Positions 15,102-24,196 of a stretch of DNA of 27,445 nt are shown here, in pieces. Each line of letters begins with the position of its first letter. Positions within the stretch are counted from its first letter, which is position 1. A model generated the notes under the pieces. It ran no database searches. It saw nothing but the letters and a program-made list of their open reading frames with translations, and was not told the origin of the DNA. A program made the translations under genes and the position numbers. Source of the DNA: Candidatus Sumerlaeota bacterium. Its GTDB lineage: Bacteria > Sumerlaeota > Sumerlaeia > MWCT01. The DNA is taken from positions 1 to 27,445 of the forward strand of contig JAPLSR010000243.1 of assembly GCA_026398545.1 (NCBI GenBank), given 5' to 3'.

Positions 15102-16919
15102 TTACTTCCACGGCTTCACATTATATTTGAAAAACTTTTCCTGATACTTCTCCGCTGTGCCGTAAAGTGCGCGCGCCCATTCCTCCATGCTTGCGACGTC
15201 ACCCACCTCGAAAGCCTCCTCAAGGCTCTCTATCACCTCCTGCATGGCTGTTATATCCGCCGGGTCAATATCCAACTCATTTTCCGCAATGAATTTCTTC
15301 ACCCCATCCATTATATTCTTCGCCTTCTCTCCCTTGCGGACACTATCCATATAAATTCTATCCTCATCCAGTTTTCCCTCCGCCTCCTTGACCTCTTGCT
15401 CTACCTCTTCTGTTTTTACCGGGTGGTAGGATTCAATCTTGACTTCCTTGCGTGCGCCCGAGGTGAGGTCTGTGGCGCTTACATTCAGGATGCCGTTGGC
15501 ATCAATGGAGAATCTGACCTCAATCTCAGGAATATCCTTAGGGGAGGTGGTGATGCCGGTAAGACGGAAGTGTGCAAGACTCCTGTTCTGGCTTGCCTGT
15601 TTCCTCTCGCCCTGGAGGACGTGGACGAATACGTTTTTCTGATTGTCCACAACCGTTGTGAATTTTTTTACCGCGGCTGTGGGAATGTTTGAATTGCGGG
15701 GAACCAAAACGGAAAAGACATCATCAGCTATTTCAATACCCAATGACAGCGGCGTGACGTCGAGCAGGAGCACCTCCCGGATGTATCCCGTCGCCACGCC
15801 TGCCTGAATGGCGGCGCCCATCGCCACCACCTCATCAGGATTGATGTCTTTGCGCGGCTCCCTCCCGAAAAACTCCGTTACTATCTCCCTGACCTTTGGT
15901 ATGCGGGTGGAACCACCAACAAGGAGAACGGTGTCGACACTTGACGGCGTCATGCCTGCATCGGTCAGAACGGCTCGGCAGGGTGGTATAAGCCGCTCAA
16001 AAAGCGGCATTGCCAGTTTGTTGAACTCATCCCTTGTGAATTCACGGGTGAAGTGCTTCGGACCCTCCTCATCCGAAATTATGAAGGGAAGACTGATGGT
16101 TGTAGATTTCAGAGTGGAGAGCTCGCATTTGATTTTCTCGGATGCCTCCCGGACACGCTGAACCGCCTTGACGTCCTCCATGATGTCTTTCTTTATTCCC
16201 TTCTTAATCTCCTCCCGGATGAACTCAAGGATGCAGTTGTCGATATTGTCTCCGCCCAGATAAGTGTCGCCATTCGTGGCGCGAACCTCAAAAATATTAT
16301 TATCAAGTTCAAGAATCGATATGTCAAACGTGCCGCCGCCGAAATCAAAGACTGCTACAATCTCTGACTTATCCTTATTCTGCCCGTAGGCAAGAGCGGC
16401 GGCGGTCGGCTCATTGACTATTCGGATTACCTCGAGACCAGCCATTTCAGCCGCCGCCTTCGTGGCGCTGCGCTGACTGTCATTGAAATAGGCGGGAATG
16501 GTGATGACTGCCTGTGTAATGTCAGTATCAAGGTAACTACATGCATAATCGCGGAGTTTTTTTAAAATCTCGGCGGAGACTTCTTCAGGCGAAACCTTTT
16601 TCCAGCCAAGGTCTATCATCAATCTTTCATTTTCCATATCCTCCACGAGATGGTACTGCACCTGCTTCGCGGTCTCCGCAACCTCCGCTGGTCGGCGCCC
16701 AATGAATCTCTTTATAGAGCTGATGGTGCTGAATGGATTGATGACAAGCTGTCTCTTGGCGAGCTCGCCAACAACGACCTCGTCCCCACCGGGGTATAAA
16801 ACTACTGATGGGGTTGTCCGGTTCCCCTCGGTGTTGGGTATGACCACCGGTTTTTGCCCCTCAAGAAAAGCAACCACAGAGTTGGTTGTGCCGAGGTCAA
16901 TCCCGATGAAACGCTCCAT
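15102..16919 (-). CDS. dnaK: Chaperone DnaK (Hsp70)
   Basis: An ATP-driven Hsp70 that binds exposed hydrophobic peptides. The N-terminal ATPase motif IGIDLGTTNSVVAF, the ITIPAYFNDSQR segment, the VFDFGGGTFDISIL phosphate loop and LLVGGSTRIPKV are all present. The substrate-binding domain includes LDVTPLSLGIE and the lid. At 605 residues it is shorter than typical DnaK (about 640): it ends YNVKPWK soon after the lid and lacks the usual Gly/Ala-rich tail and acidic end. AAGGA lies 7 bases before the ATG. The DnaJ-like gene is 48 bp upstream on the same strand. No CIRCE element or grpE is seen here. A second, more canonical dnaK may exist elsewhere. Confidence 0.92.
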   Translation of the reverse strand: MERFIGIDLGTTNSVVAFLEGQKPVVIPNTEGNRTTPSVVLYPGGDEVVVGELAKRQLVINPFSTISSIKRFIGRRPAEVAETAKQVQYHLVEDMENERLMIDLGWKKVSPEEVSAEILKKLRDYACSYLDTDITQAVITIPAYFNDSQRSATKAAAEMAGLEVIRIVNEPTAAALAYGQNKDKSEIVAVFDFGGGTFDISILELDNNIFEVRATNGDTYLGGDNIDNCILEFIREEIKKGIKKDIMEDVKAVQRVREASEKIKCELSTLKSTTISLPFIISDEEGPKHFTREFTRDEFNKLAMPLFERLIPPCRAVLTDAGMTPSSVDTVLLVGGSTRIPKVREIVTEFFGREPRKDINPDEVVAMGAAIQAGVATGYIREVLLLDVTPLSLGIEIADDVFSVLVPRNSNIPTAAVKKFTTVVDNQKNVFVHVLQGERKQASQNRSLAHFRLTGITTSPKDIPEIEVRFSIDANGILNVSATDLTSGARKEVKIESYHPVKTEEVEQEVKEAEGKLDEDRIYMDSVRKGEKAKNIMDGVKKFIAENELDIDPADITAMQEVIESLEEAFEVGDVASMEEWARALYGTAEKYQEKFFKYNVKPWK

Positions 16920-16967
16920 ACTATGTCCTTTTTAACCGGGTTTTCTTTTTTAATGAAAATCGTTTCA

Positions 16968-17738
16968 TCATTTGCCACCGCCAAGCTTTTTCAAGATATT
17001 CTTAAAAAAGGATTTTGCCCCCCCGCCCGCCTTGAAACCCAGCGCTGCAAGGTGCTGCCTCGCCATCTCATGGGTGGAGTCCCACTTCAGAATTTCTTCA
17101 TATATATCCTTCGCCTTGCTAATCCCACCCGCCTTCTCGTAAATTTCACCCAGAAGGAGCTTGTAATCCATATTATAAGGGTCCATCTCCACGGCGCGGT
17201 TGCAACTTTCCACAGTTCTTGAGAAACTCTTGCGTCCATGCACCATTGCCATGGCGAGGCGATAAAAATAGACCGCCTCGCTGTCGTCATTATTGATGGC
17301 TGCCTCGAAAAATCCTACTGCCTGGTCATAATCGCCGAGTTTCATCACATGCATGCCCATGTTGTACGCCCTTCGGGCAATCAGGATGCGCTCACCCGAA
17401 CGGTCTACGGCTTTGGCGACCTTTTCTTTCTTCCTGACAGCTGTCCCATCCTTTGTCCCATCCTTTTTTTCCGCAACTTTTTGCCCTGCTTTTATTTTCT
17501 TTTCCTCATCCCTTTTAAAAGCTCTGTCATACTCCGCTCGCCGTGACTTTTCTTTCAGAACATTATAAGCCTTTGATATTTCGGCGAACAGCTGCTCATA
17601 CTTTTTACGTTCTTCTTTATTTGCCGCCTTGTCTGGATGCAGGTCGCGAGCCAGACGGTAATATGCCTGCTTGATCTCCTTATCAGAGGCGCCTGGTCTC
17701 ACATCGAGTATTTCATAATATGTTATATCAGGCGACAT
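16968..17738 (-). CDS. DnaJ-domain protein with TPR-like repeats
   Basis: Residues 6-72 form a J domain with the HPD motif at 34-36 (YYRLARDLHPDK), which stimulates the ATPase of Hsp70. A Lys/Glu-rich linker follows, then from about residue 115 helical TPR-like repeats (including GDYDQAVGFFEAAINNDDSE and VESCNRAVEMDPYN). The Gly/Phe and cysteine-rich zinc-finger regions of true DnaJ are absent, so it is a specialised co-chaperone rather than canonical DnaJ. It precedes dnaK by 48 bp. On its strand, TATAAT lies at 17763-17768, 25 bp before the start, and may be the -10 of the pair, although no good -35 is visible. The ribosome binding site is weak. Confidence 0.85.
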   Translation of the reverse strand: MSPDITYYEILDVRPGASDKEIKQAYYRLARDLHPDKAANKEERKKYEQLFAEISKAYNVLKEKSRRAEYDRAFKRDEEKKIKAGQKVAEKKDGTKDGTAVRKKEKVAKAVDRSGERILIARRAYNMGMHVMKLGDYDQAVGFFEAAINNDDSEAVYFYRLAMAMVHGRKSFSRTVESCNRAVEMDPYNMDYKLLLGEIYEKAGGISKAKDIYEEILKWDSTHEMARQHLAALGFKAGGGAKSFFKNILKKLGGGK

Positions 17739-17844
17739 GGCTCAATTAAAATTCGCACCTATATTATATTTATGCTTCTTAACAAAATTTCGTAATAAAT
17801 AACCAAAATATTTCCTTTTTGTCAATCCATTTTATCCACGCTCC

Positions 17845-17905
17845 GTCGCCAAAGCTATGGTCCAGCCTTCGCAGCCGCTTCGGCGGATTAGGCAGCGTCG
17901 GCGAC
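17845..17905. repeat. GC-rich hairpin element beside the origin
   Basis: GTCGCC (17845-17850) pairs with GGCGAC (17900-17905), enclosing CCGC-TTCG-GCGG (17875-17886), a stable tetraloop hairpin. From memory it resembles the AAAGCTATGG/CCTTCGC hairpin repeats scattered through Omnitrophota and candidate-phylum genomes. Confidence 0.5.
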
Positions 17906-17966
17906 TGTGGAAAATTCAGACCCACCATCTCTGAAAAGATACCCATCCCCCATCGGAACTCCTGTA

Positions 17967-17992
17967 TTTTTAATCATTTTCATGATTAAAAA
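17967..17992. repeat. Perfect 10-bp inverted repeat in the origin region
   Basis: TTTTTAATCA and TGATTAAAAA flank a 6-base loop. The stem is AT-rich with a T-run on one side and an A-run on the other, so it could also be a weak terminator. Confidence 0.6.
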
Positions 17993-18197
17993 GCACTAAT
18001 CACCACACCGCCGGATGCTGTGTATAATCATGATTTAACGCTGAGAAACGTCTCTTCGAGTAAAATCGCAAACAACTGATTTCCAATATTTTATATTTAG
18101 TTCATCACACAGCGTCTGCTTTTAGACCTCAGCTTACGACCTGTGGATAAACCTGTGAACAATTTTCCCCGCATTTCCGTGAGCCCTGTATTTTTAG

Positions 18198-18217
18198 AAT
18201 GCTCATCTATGAGCATT
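18198..18217. repeat. Perfect 8-bp inverted repeat in the origin region
   Basis: AATGCTCA and TGAGCATT flank a 4-base loop, between two perfect DnaA boxes. It could bind a regulator or be structural. Confidence 0.55.
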
Positions 18218-18410
18218 TATCTTCCATTTTTCCCCTGATTTTTATCCACAGGATTTTTTACAACCTGTGGAGATATTCAGAGCCCGTATTTAAAAATCCT
18301 CTCAAACCAACTTACATGTGGATAAATTGTGGAAAATAACTGTCCTCCTTCCACAATAATAACTCATTTCATTACAATTGTTTTCACACTTATATCCACA
18401 ATTCCACAGG

Positions 18411-18464
18411 ATATATTAATAGTATTATATATAATATATTAAATATATAATTACACTAATAATA
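18411..18464. other. AT-rich tract, probable duplex-unwinding element
   Basis: 54 bases with only four G/C positions, made of repeated TATAT/AATAT units. It lies directly next to the last DnaA-like box and just beyond the mazG stop codon. Confidence 0.65.
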
Positions 18465-18468
18465 CAAG

Positions 18469-19272
18469 TCACCCATTTATTTCTTCATTTTTCTTTGCCT
18501 CATCCCAGAATTTGTCCATATCGCCAAGTGTCATCTCAGAAAGCCGGCGTCCATTCTCTGTGGCTCGTTTTTCAATGTGGCGGAAACGCGTCTCGAACTT
18601 CACAATTGTCTTGCGGAGCGCCTGTTCCGGGTTCACTCCAACAAATCGTGAGAGATTGACCAGGGCAAAAAGGAGGTCGCCATACTCCTCCTCTATCTTT
18701 TCATAGTCTCCGCCTCTGCACGCCTGTGCCAGCTCTTCCCATTCCTCCATTACCTTCTTACGCACGTCATCTGTTTTATCCCAGTCAAAACCCACATTGG
18801 CGGCGCGTTCCTGAAGGCGCCACGAGAGGGCGAGTGCGGGCATATTCCCGGGAATGCCATCAAGTATGGAGGCATCCCTGCTTTTCTTTTTACTCTTTTC
18901 CTTTTTCTTTATTTCCTCCCAGTTGGCGAGGACCTCGCGCGATGTTTTGACATTGGTGTCTCCGAAGACATGGGGATGGCGCGATGTGAGCTTGTTGCAG
19001 ATGCTGTTCAGCACCTCGGAAATATCAAATCGACCGGCTCGCCTCGCAAGCTCCGCATGAAAGACAATCTGGAGGGCAACATCGCCAAGTTCCTCTTTCA
19101 GGTCGTCAAAATCCCCCCTGTCGATGGCATCGCAGACCTCGTAAGATTCTTCAATGATGTAGGGCTTGAGGGATTCATGCGTCTGTTCTCTGTCCCAGGG
19201 GCATCCATCGGGGTCAAGGAGTCTCTTCATAATCCCTACAAGACGTTCAAACGGGCTTTGTTCACCGGACAT
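18469..19272 (-). CDS. mazG: Nucleoside triphosphate pyrophosphohydrolase MazG
   Basis: It hydrolyses NTPs/dNTPs to monophosphates and pyrophosphate, removing aberrant nucleotides. The N-terminal MazG domain reads DPDGCPWDREQTHESLKPY, then EESYEVCDAI and LKEELGDVALQIVFHAELA, carrying the Mg-binding EExxE...ExxD pattern. A second, C-terminal copy has EEWEEL...EEEYGDLLFALVNLSRF. The length (267 residues) is normal for the two-domain form. The start at 19272 has a poor ribosome binding site but gives the usual N-terminus. The gene abuts the putative origin at its 3' end and is divergent from the beta-helix gene. Confidence 0.93.
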   Translation of the reverse strand: MSGEQSPFERLVGIMKRLLDPDGCPWDREQTHESLKPYIIEESYEVCDAIDRGDFDDLKEELGDVALQIVFHAELARRAGRFDISEVLNSICNKLTSRHPHVFGDTNVKTSREVLANWEEIKKKEKSKKKSRDASILDGIPGNMPALALSWRLQERAANVGFDWDKTDDVRKKVMEEWEELAQACRGGDYEKIEEEYGDLLFALVNLSRFVGVNPEQALRKTIVKFETRFRHIEKRATENGRRLSEMTLGDMDKFWDEAKKNEEING

Positions 19273-19499
19273 TATATTTATGAAACCCCTTCTCAGGTTA
19301 TATTCTTAACCCTCAAAAGATATGTTAAAATCTCAAATGCCGGAAATCACAGTCAATCTGGAAATGGTTGACACACATCAAACCCGAAAGTTAGGTTTGT
19401 AATCATGTGGCGATGGCAAGGGTGGGTTTTTATGATACGATTTCAAAGATGCGTTATATAAAGTTCATAAACGGACAAGGGACGGAAGGGAGTTTTTTT

Positions 19500-22400
19500 A
19501 TGAGGAGAATATTGGGACCAGCCGGTATTTTCCTTCTACTGACGGCATGGGCTTGCGCCCAGAGCGGGCTCAGGGTTCCAGAGGACTATATACGTATCAA
19601 CGAGGCGGTTACTGCGGCGCAGTCCGGCCAGACTGTCCTCATCGGACCGGGCATCTTTGACCGCGAGACACAGGACTTTCCAATTATCCTGAGGGATGGG
19701 GTCTCTGTTCAAGGCAATGGCAAATATCAGACATTCATTGATAGCGGCATGACCGACGCTCCCGCCTTCATGGCGGTGAACATTGTGACAACCAGCACAC
19801 TTATATCGGAACTTACAATTCAGAACGGGGACATTTCCGCGGGCGGTGGCGCGGGGATTGTGGTGCGGGATTGCACGGCGCTTTATATTATGGATGTCCG
19901 CTTTCTTAATAACACGGGAATAGACGGCGGCGCTTTTTATATAAACAATTCAACCGTTTTCGTTGATAGCTGCGCATTTGAGGGAAACAGGGCGGTTTTC
20001 GGTGGAGCCGTCTATATGGAATCCACGTCGTCGTCGCCGATATTTTATGATAATATTTTTCAGCATAACAGCGCCTCTCAAGACGGCGGGGCGGTTTATA
20101 TCACAGCCGCCTCTGGTGCGAATATCAACCACAACACATTTAAGGGAAATACAGCGGGGAATTATGGCGGTGCGGTCATGATTGAAAACTCAAATGCCGC
20201 AATCCTTGATAATCTCCTTGAGGAAAATTATGCCCCCGAAGGAGGCGGCATCAGCCTCTCTAACTCGGACGCCCCCATCCAGCGCAACCGCTTCCTGAAA
20301 AATAGCGCCGCAAGAGGCGGTGGAATCTTTTCCAGCGGCGGGACGGCAAATATCTCTCACAATACCCTCTCTTATAATGATGCAACGAGCGTCGGTGCCG
20401 CATATGCCGCACTGTCCTCAACGGATGAGTTCCTCTGTAATGTCATATATCAGAATAAAAACGCCGCCGTTGCCGGCGCCGCCGTGTCTCTCACAAACAG
20501 TAACCTTGCATTCTGCCAGAACACCGTTGCCAACAACCTCGCCGAATCCGCGCTTGGACTCTTTAATTCCTGCCCCTATGTCTATAACAATATCTTCGCC
20601 TTCAACGCCGGTGTCGGGCTCAAGGAGTTTGACGCCGCATCCGACCCCGATTGCCAGTATAATCTCTTCTTCCAGAACACAACGGCGAACTACATGGACG
20701 AGGCAACATCGCCGCTCATTACGGCAGCTCAAATCAATTCCGCTGACAATGCCCCTTACGTGCCGCAGATGAATATCGTTGCCGACCCCATGTTCCGCGA
20801 CGCCCCCATCGGGGATTACCATTTACGCACTGCCTCACCCGCACGCGATGCGGGGACTTTCTCCGCGCCCGCCTTCGCCGATGAGGATATGGATGCAGAA
20901 AATCGCCTGTGGGCATGCAGCGGACCCCAGCCCGATATCGGCGCTGATGAAATCACACAGCCCATCATTATTGAGCCGGTCATCTATTACGATTCCGATG
21001 CCGATGGAAGCGTAACCACCAGCGACACACTCATTCTGACATTCAACCGCGCCATGGATTCGCCCACAACCATCACGGCGGCGGACTTTTACCTCCCCGT
21101 TGCAGGCGATTCACTCGGCTTTCAGCCGGATATCGCGGGATCACCCACAAATCCGCGCCATGTGATTATCCACCTCGGTGGTTTCCCTCGCCTGACGATA
21201 AACGGGGAATACGGCGATTCTCAAAAATCACCGGGTTCACCCTCCGGCATTGATGTATTCCAGCCCAGACCTGACGGTCTGCAGGACGGGGATGGACTGC
21301 CTGCCGCGCCCCTGGGCATCCCGGGTCCCAATTATACCGGCAGGGACATCAAGGTTTCGATAGATGAGTCTCAGGGCTACGCCCACTGGTATGCCAGCAC
21401 GTCTATCAATACCGGCACAAGCGGTTATTTTCAAAAGACATCGCTTCATATACCGATACTCTCATCGTATTATAGCGGTTTTATTTATATGCGCCCGCCG
21501 GCTCAATACTTTGGCACAACAAGCGCCATTGCCATCGATTCGGATTACTCCATCTTTATCTTTGACCCATTCAACCCTCCCACGCTCACACTCTCCTACG
21601 ATGAGAACGAACTGGACGTGGCAAGCGGTGAGCGAGAGGAAAATATGCGCATCTTCCGCCTGAACAGCCTTGACCCCATGAGGGGCTTTTTCTTTGAAGT
21701 CATACCCTCAGCGCTCGGAACCCCACAGGTGGTTGACACCAAAAACAAAACCGTCTCCGTGAATCTCACATATCTCTACACCCCGCGCCACTCCGATTAT
21801 AACGCGCCCGTGAAAATACCCTTCACACAAACCCTTTATGACAACAGCAAAGGGATTTACGCCGTTTTCCCCGTGAAGACATTCAGCAATGTGCAGAAGA
21901 AGGCGCATCTATCGACACCGGATAAATATGTATCTCTGCGCAGTGCATCGCCGGATATTTACCGCACCCATGAGTTCATCTTCACAGGCTTTGAGGAAGA
22001 CGCCGCCGGTTCCGTGACTCTCGCCCTGCGTCCGCCTCGAGTGACAGAGCGGGAACTCTTCAGCGAAAAATCAAATGCCGTCGTTGTGGCGGAGGCGCTG
22101 AACGCCGATGGGATAACACCCGTCGATATTACCTCAACCGCCACCATCACACTGAACTATAATGACCGCAAAGGCGAGGTCTTCCACGAGGATGTGATTA
22201 ATGCCGACGGCGTCAAAGGCTCGGAGCCCCAGCTTTACCTTGCCGCACTTGACCCCACAGACTGGACGCTGAAAAGGGCGACCCCCGGCTTAACCCAGCC
22301 CTTCATCGAACCCCTGTCCAACATCATCACCGGAAACATTCCCCCCGCACAGTTCCATGGCGGGCGAGCCATCATCGGTGCGCTTGTGGACGATGCCATA

Positions 22401-23447
22401 CCGTTCACATACGGTTTTCAGCACACACAGGAAGACTGGACATTTGTTAAGGATTTTGAAGTCTTTGACTCCGGCGTGTCCGGTTCGGGTCCCGGGTTCC
22501 TCTCCATCGCCTGCCACACCAGAAACACCTTCAGTTTCTGGGAGAATAATCCCGATGAGGTGCCTGTGGTTGAGTCAGACTCGGGTCCGTATCTATACAG
22601 GGCGCATTTTGCCGTGGACACTGACATCTATTCACAGACGAAATGTCCGAGCTTCCGTTTGCGCATAAACAGCCAGAACCTCCAGCTCGCCGCCTCCCTG
22701 CGCATCATGAGCTATATTGAAAGTTACGCATCGCCATCAATCCTGAAACCCAAGACATACGACCTCTATTTCATCCCGCCCAACTCCGCCCTTGGCGCCG
22801 ATGAATTGCTTAACGACCTGAACGTCAGTCTTGACCTTATCAATCTGGATGAAGGCGACGCAAAAGACGCCACCATATATTTCAGGGGCGTTCGCATCGA
22901 CCGCACGCCGGTCTCCGCTCTGTCGGCTAAAGTAACACTCGCCACTTACAATTTTACAAACGGAACGGACGGCTGGGCTGCCGTTAATGCGTATCCCATT
23001 TTCACACCAGCCACTGCAATCGCCACAGGACAGTCCCTGTATCTCGGCGTTGCTGATGCAAACACATTCGGCTACTGGGAGAAAGACACAGACGTGCACA
23101 TCACCACCGACACGCTTTACCGGGCACGCTTCTTCATCTATGCCAACACCACCGATCGCCAGAAAACCCCCGATGTCCGCCTGAGGATGTCGACAACCAA
23201 ATTCATGTATAATTCCATCCTTGATGTGGTGAATGTCAACGGTGCGGAGATTTCGCCAACGCGCATTCCGGGGGAATATGTAATCTACTTTTATCCAGAG
23301 CCGGAGCTGCTCAATGCTACCCCTTCGGAGAGTATCCGGCTCGCTGTTGACCTTATTAATCTCTCTGAAAAGGGAGAACGAGACCAGGGCATCTTTATAG
23401 ACAGGGTCATCCTCGAAGCCCTTGTCTTCTCTCAATGTAACCATTGA
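19500..23447 (+). CDS. Secreted parallel beta-helix protein with two C-terminal sandwich-like modules
   Basis: A 1315-residue exported protein. Residues 1-21 are a signal peptide (MRRILGPAGIFLLLTAWACA). The start at 19500 is chosen because GGGAG lies about 8 bases upstream and the signal begins there, although the frame is open from 19407. Residues 25-480 form a right-handed parallel beta-helix (pectate-lyase-like), with rungs such as GGAVYMESTSSSPIFYDNIF and GGAVMIENSNAAILDNLLEEN, ending in PDIGADE (about 478-484). A mid region (about 490-960) has Ig-like and linker sequence. The last part holds two related modules, about 970-1140 and 1144-1312, each with an aromatic FWE/YWE strand, YRA.F, and a SLDLINLDEG/AVDLINLSEK segment. 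It is probably a surface or extracellular carbohydrate-binding or adhesion protein; no catalytic residues are apparent. Confidence 0.85.
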   Translation: MRRILGPAGIFLLLTAWACAQSGLRVPEDYIRINEAVTAAQSGQTVLIGPGIFDRETQDFPIILRDGVSVQGNGKYQTFIDSGMTDAPAFMAVNIVTTSTLISELTIQNGDISAGGGAGIVVRDCTALYIMDVRFLNNTGIDGGAFYINNSTVFVDSCAFEGNRAVFGGAVYMESTSSSPIFYDNIFQHNSASQDGGAVYITAASGANINHNTFKGNTAGNYGGAVMIENSNAAILDNLLEENYAPEGGGISLSNSDAPIQRNRFLKNSAARGGGIFSSGGTANISHNTLSYNDATSVGAAYAALSSTDEFLCNVIYQNKNAAVAGAAVSLTNSNLAFCQNTVANNLAESALGLFNSCPYVYNNIFAFNAGVGLKEFDAASDPDCQYNLFFQNTTANYMDEATSPLITAAQINSADNAPYVPQMNIVADPMFRDAPIGDYHLRTASPARDAGTFSAPAFADEDMDAENRLWACSGPQPDIGADEITQPIIIEPVIYYDSDADGSVTTSDTLILTFNRAMDSPTTITAADFYLPVAGDSLGFQPDIAGSPTNPRHVIIHLGGFPRLTINGEYGDSQKSPGSPSGIDVFQPRPDGLQDGDGLPAAPLGIPGPNYTGRDIKVSIDESQGYAHWYASTSINTGTSGYFQKTSLHIPILSSYYSGFIYMRPPAQYFGTTSAIAIDSDYSIFIFDPFNPPTLTLSYDENELDVASGEREENMRIFRLNSLDPMRGFFFEVIPSALGTPQVVDTKNKTVSVNLTYLYTPRHSDYNAPVKIPFTQTLYDNSKGIYAVFPVKTFSNVQKKAHLSTPDKYVSLRSASPDIYRTHEFIFTGFEEDAAGSVTLALRPPRVTERELFSEKSNAVVVAEALNADGITPVDITSTATITLNYNDRKGEVFHEDVINADGVKGSEPQLYLAALDPTDWTLKRATPGLTQPFIEPLSNIITGNIPPAQFHGGRAIIGALVDDAIPFTYGFQHTQEDWTFVKDFEVFDSGVSGSGPGFLSIACHTRNTFSFWENNPDEVPVVESDSGPYLYRAHFAVDTDIYSQTKCPSFRLRINSQNLQLAASLRIMSYIESYASPSILKPKTYDLYFIPPNSALGADELLNDLNVSLDLINLDEGDAKDATIYFRGVRIDRTPVSALSAKVTLATYNFTNGTDGWAAVNAYPIFTPATAIATGQSLYLGVADANTFGYWEKDTDVHITTDTLYRARFFIYANTTDRQKTPDVRLRMSTTKFMYNSILDVVNVNGAEISPTRIPGEYVIYFYPEPELLNATPSESIRLAVDLINLSEKGERDQGIFIDRVILEALVFSQCNH

Positions 23448-23476
23448 ATTGCCATAGTAAGTTGAATTATTGTTTA

Positions 23477-23498
23477 AATTCGTAATTTGTAATTCACA
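23477..23498. repeat. Possible ATTCGTAATTTGTAATTC-type repeat
   Basis: ATTCGTAATTTGTAATTC contains two imperfect copies of a GTAATT unit directly before nth. From memory, strings of this kind recur between genes in uncultured lineages. The window has only one copy. Confidence 0.3.
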
Positions 23499-23499
23499 T

Positions 23500-24183
23500 A
23501 TGTTCCCAATCCTCAATGTCATAAAAATCATCAGCCGCGAAGTTCAGCGGTTTAAAGAGCCGGCTTCAGGTGCGACGCTCTTTTCCTGGCGGAGCATTGT
23601 GTCGAGGTTATCGAGGGAGCGGCGAGACCCCTTCCGCATCCTTGTTTCAACCGTGCTGAGTCTCCGGACGAAGGATGACTGCACAGCCGCCGCATCTGAG
23701 CGCCTCTTCGCCCTTGCCCGCACGCCGCATGATATGCTCAACCTCCCTGAGAAAGAGATTGCAAAAGCCATTTACCCCGTCGGGTTTTACAACACAAAGG
23801 CAAAACACATCAAACAGATTTGCGCCATCCTCATGGAAAAATATAATGGGTGTGTCCCTGCCGACCTCGAACGCCTCCTTGAGCTCCCCGGCGTTGGACG
23901 CAAAACCGCCAACCTGGTCATCACACTTGGTTTCGGCATCCCCGGCATCTGCGTGGACACGCATGTTCACCGAATCACAAATCGCTGGGGTTATGTTCAC
24001 ACAAGGGCGCCGGTGGAGACGGAATTTGCCCTGCGCAAATGCCTCCCGATGCGTTTCTGGATTATCATCAACGACCTCCTTGTAACATACGGGCAGAACA
24101 TTTGCACGCCGGTTTCGCCAAGATGCAGTGAGTGTCGCGTTGAAAAATGGTGTGCCCGTGTGGGGGTCCAGCGCAGCCGCTGA
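23500..24183 (+). CDS. nth: Endonuclease III
   Basis: A base-excision-repair DNA glycosylase/AP lyase acting on oxidised pyrimidines. The helix-hairpin-helix ELPGVGRKTANLV carries catalytic Lys135, and VDTHVHRI the catalytic Asp153. The 4Fe-4S cluster ligands are C202, C209, C212 and C218 (C-x6-C-x2-C-x5-C), the classic spacing. SLRTKDD replaces the usual SAQTTD stretch. The start at 23500 (MFPILNVIK) fits family length (227 residues) better than the 23470 start, but neither has a visible ribosome binding site. It is the last host-like gene before the AT-rich cassette. Confidence 0.92.
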   Translation: MFPILNVIKIISREVQRFKEPASGATLFSWRSIVSRLSRERRDPFRILVSTVLSLRTKDDCTAAASERLFALARTPHDMLNLPEKEIAKAIYPVGFYNTKAKHIKQICAILMEKYNGCVPADLERLLELPGVGRKTANLVITLGFGIPGICVDTHVHRITNRWGYVHTRAPVETEFALRKCLPMRFWIIINDLLVTYGQNICTPVSPRCSECRVEKWCARVGVQRSR

Positions 24184-24196
24184 AATTTAAAAAGAC

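Larger units (their letters stand above)
17740..18468. other. Probable chromosomal replication origin (oriC)
   Basis: A 730-bp gene-free region between the dnaJ-like gene and mazG. It has three perfect DnaA boxes: TGTGGATAA at 18142-18150 and 18317-18325, and TTATCCACA at 18242-18250. One-mismatch boxes lie at 17832-17840, 17906-17914, 18019-18027, 18328-18336 and 18392-18400. An almost pure A/T tract follows at 18411-18464, as expected for a duplex-unwinding element. Two inverted repeats (17967-17992, 18198-18217) and a GC-rich hairpin element (17845-17905) are also present. DnaA-box density and the adjoining AT tract are seen directly; origin function is inferred. Neither dnaA nor dnaN is in the window. 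Confidence 0.8.

Noticed and set aside
17740..18468. CRISPR-like or iteron array in the AT-rich gap
   Set aside because: The repeated TGTGGATAA/TTATCCACA units are in both orientations and irregularly spaced, which fits DnaA boxes rather than an array.
19368..19397. TTGACA box upstream of the beta-helix gene
   Set aside because: The sequence 17-18 bases downstream (TTAGGT/TAGGTT) is a poor -10.
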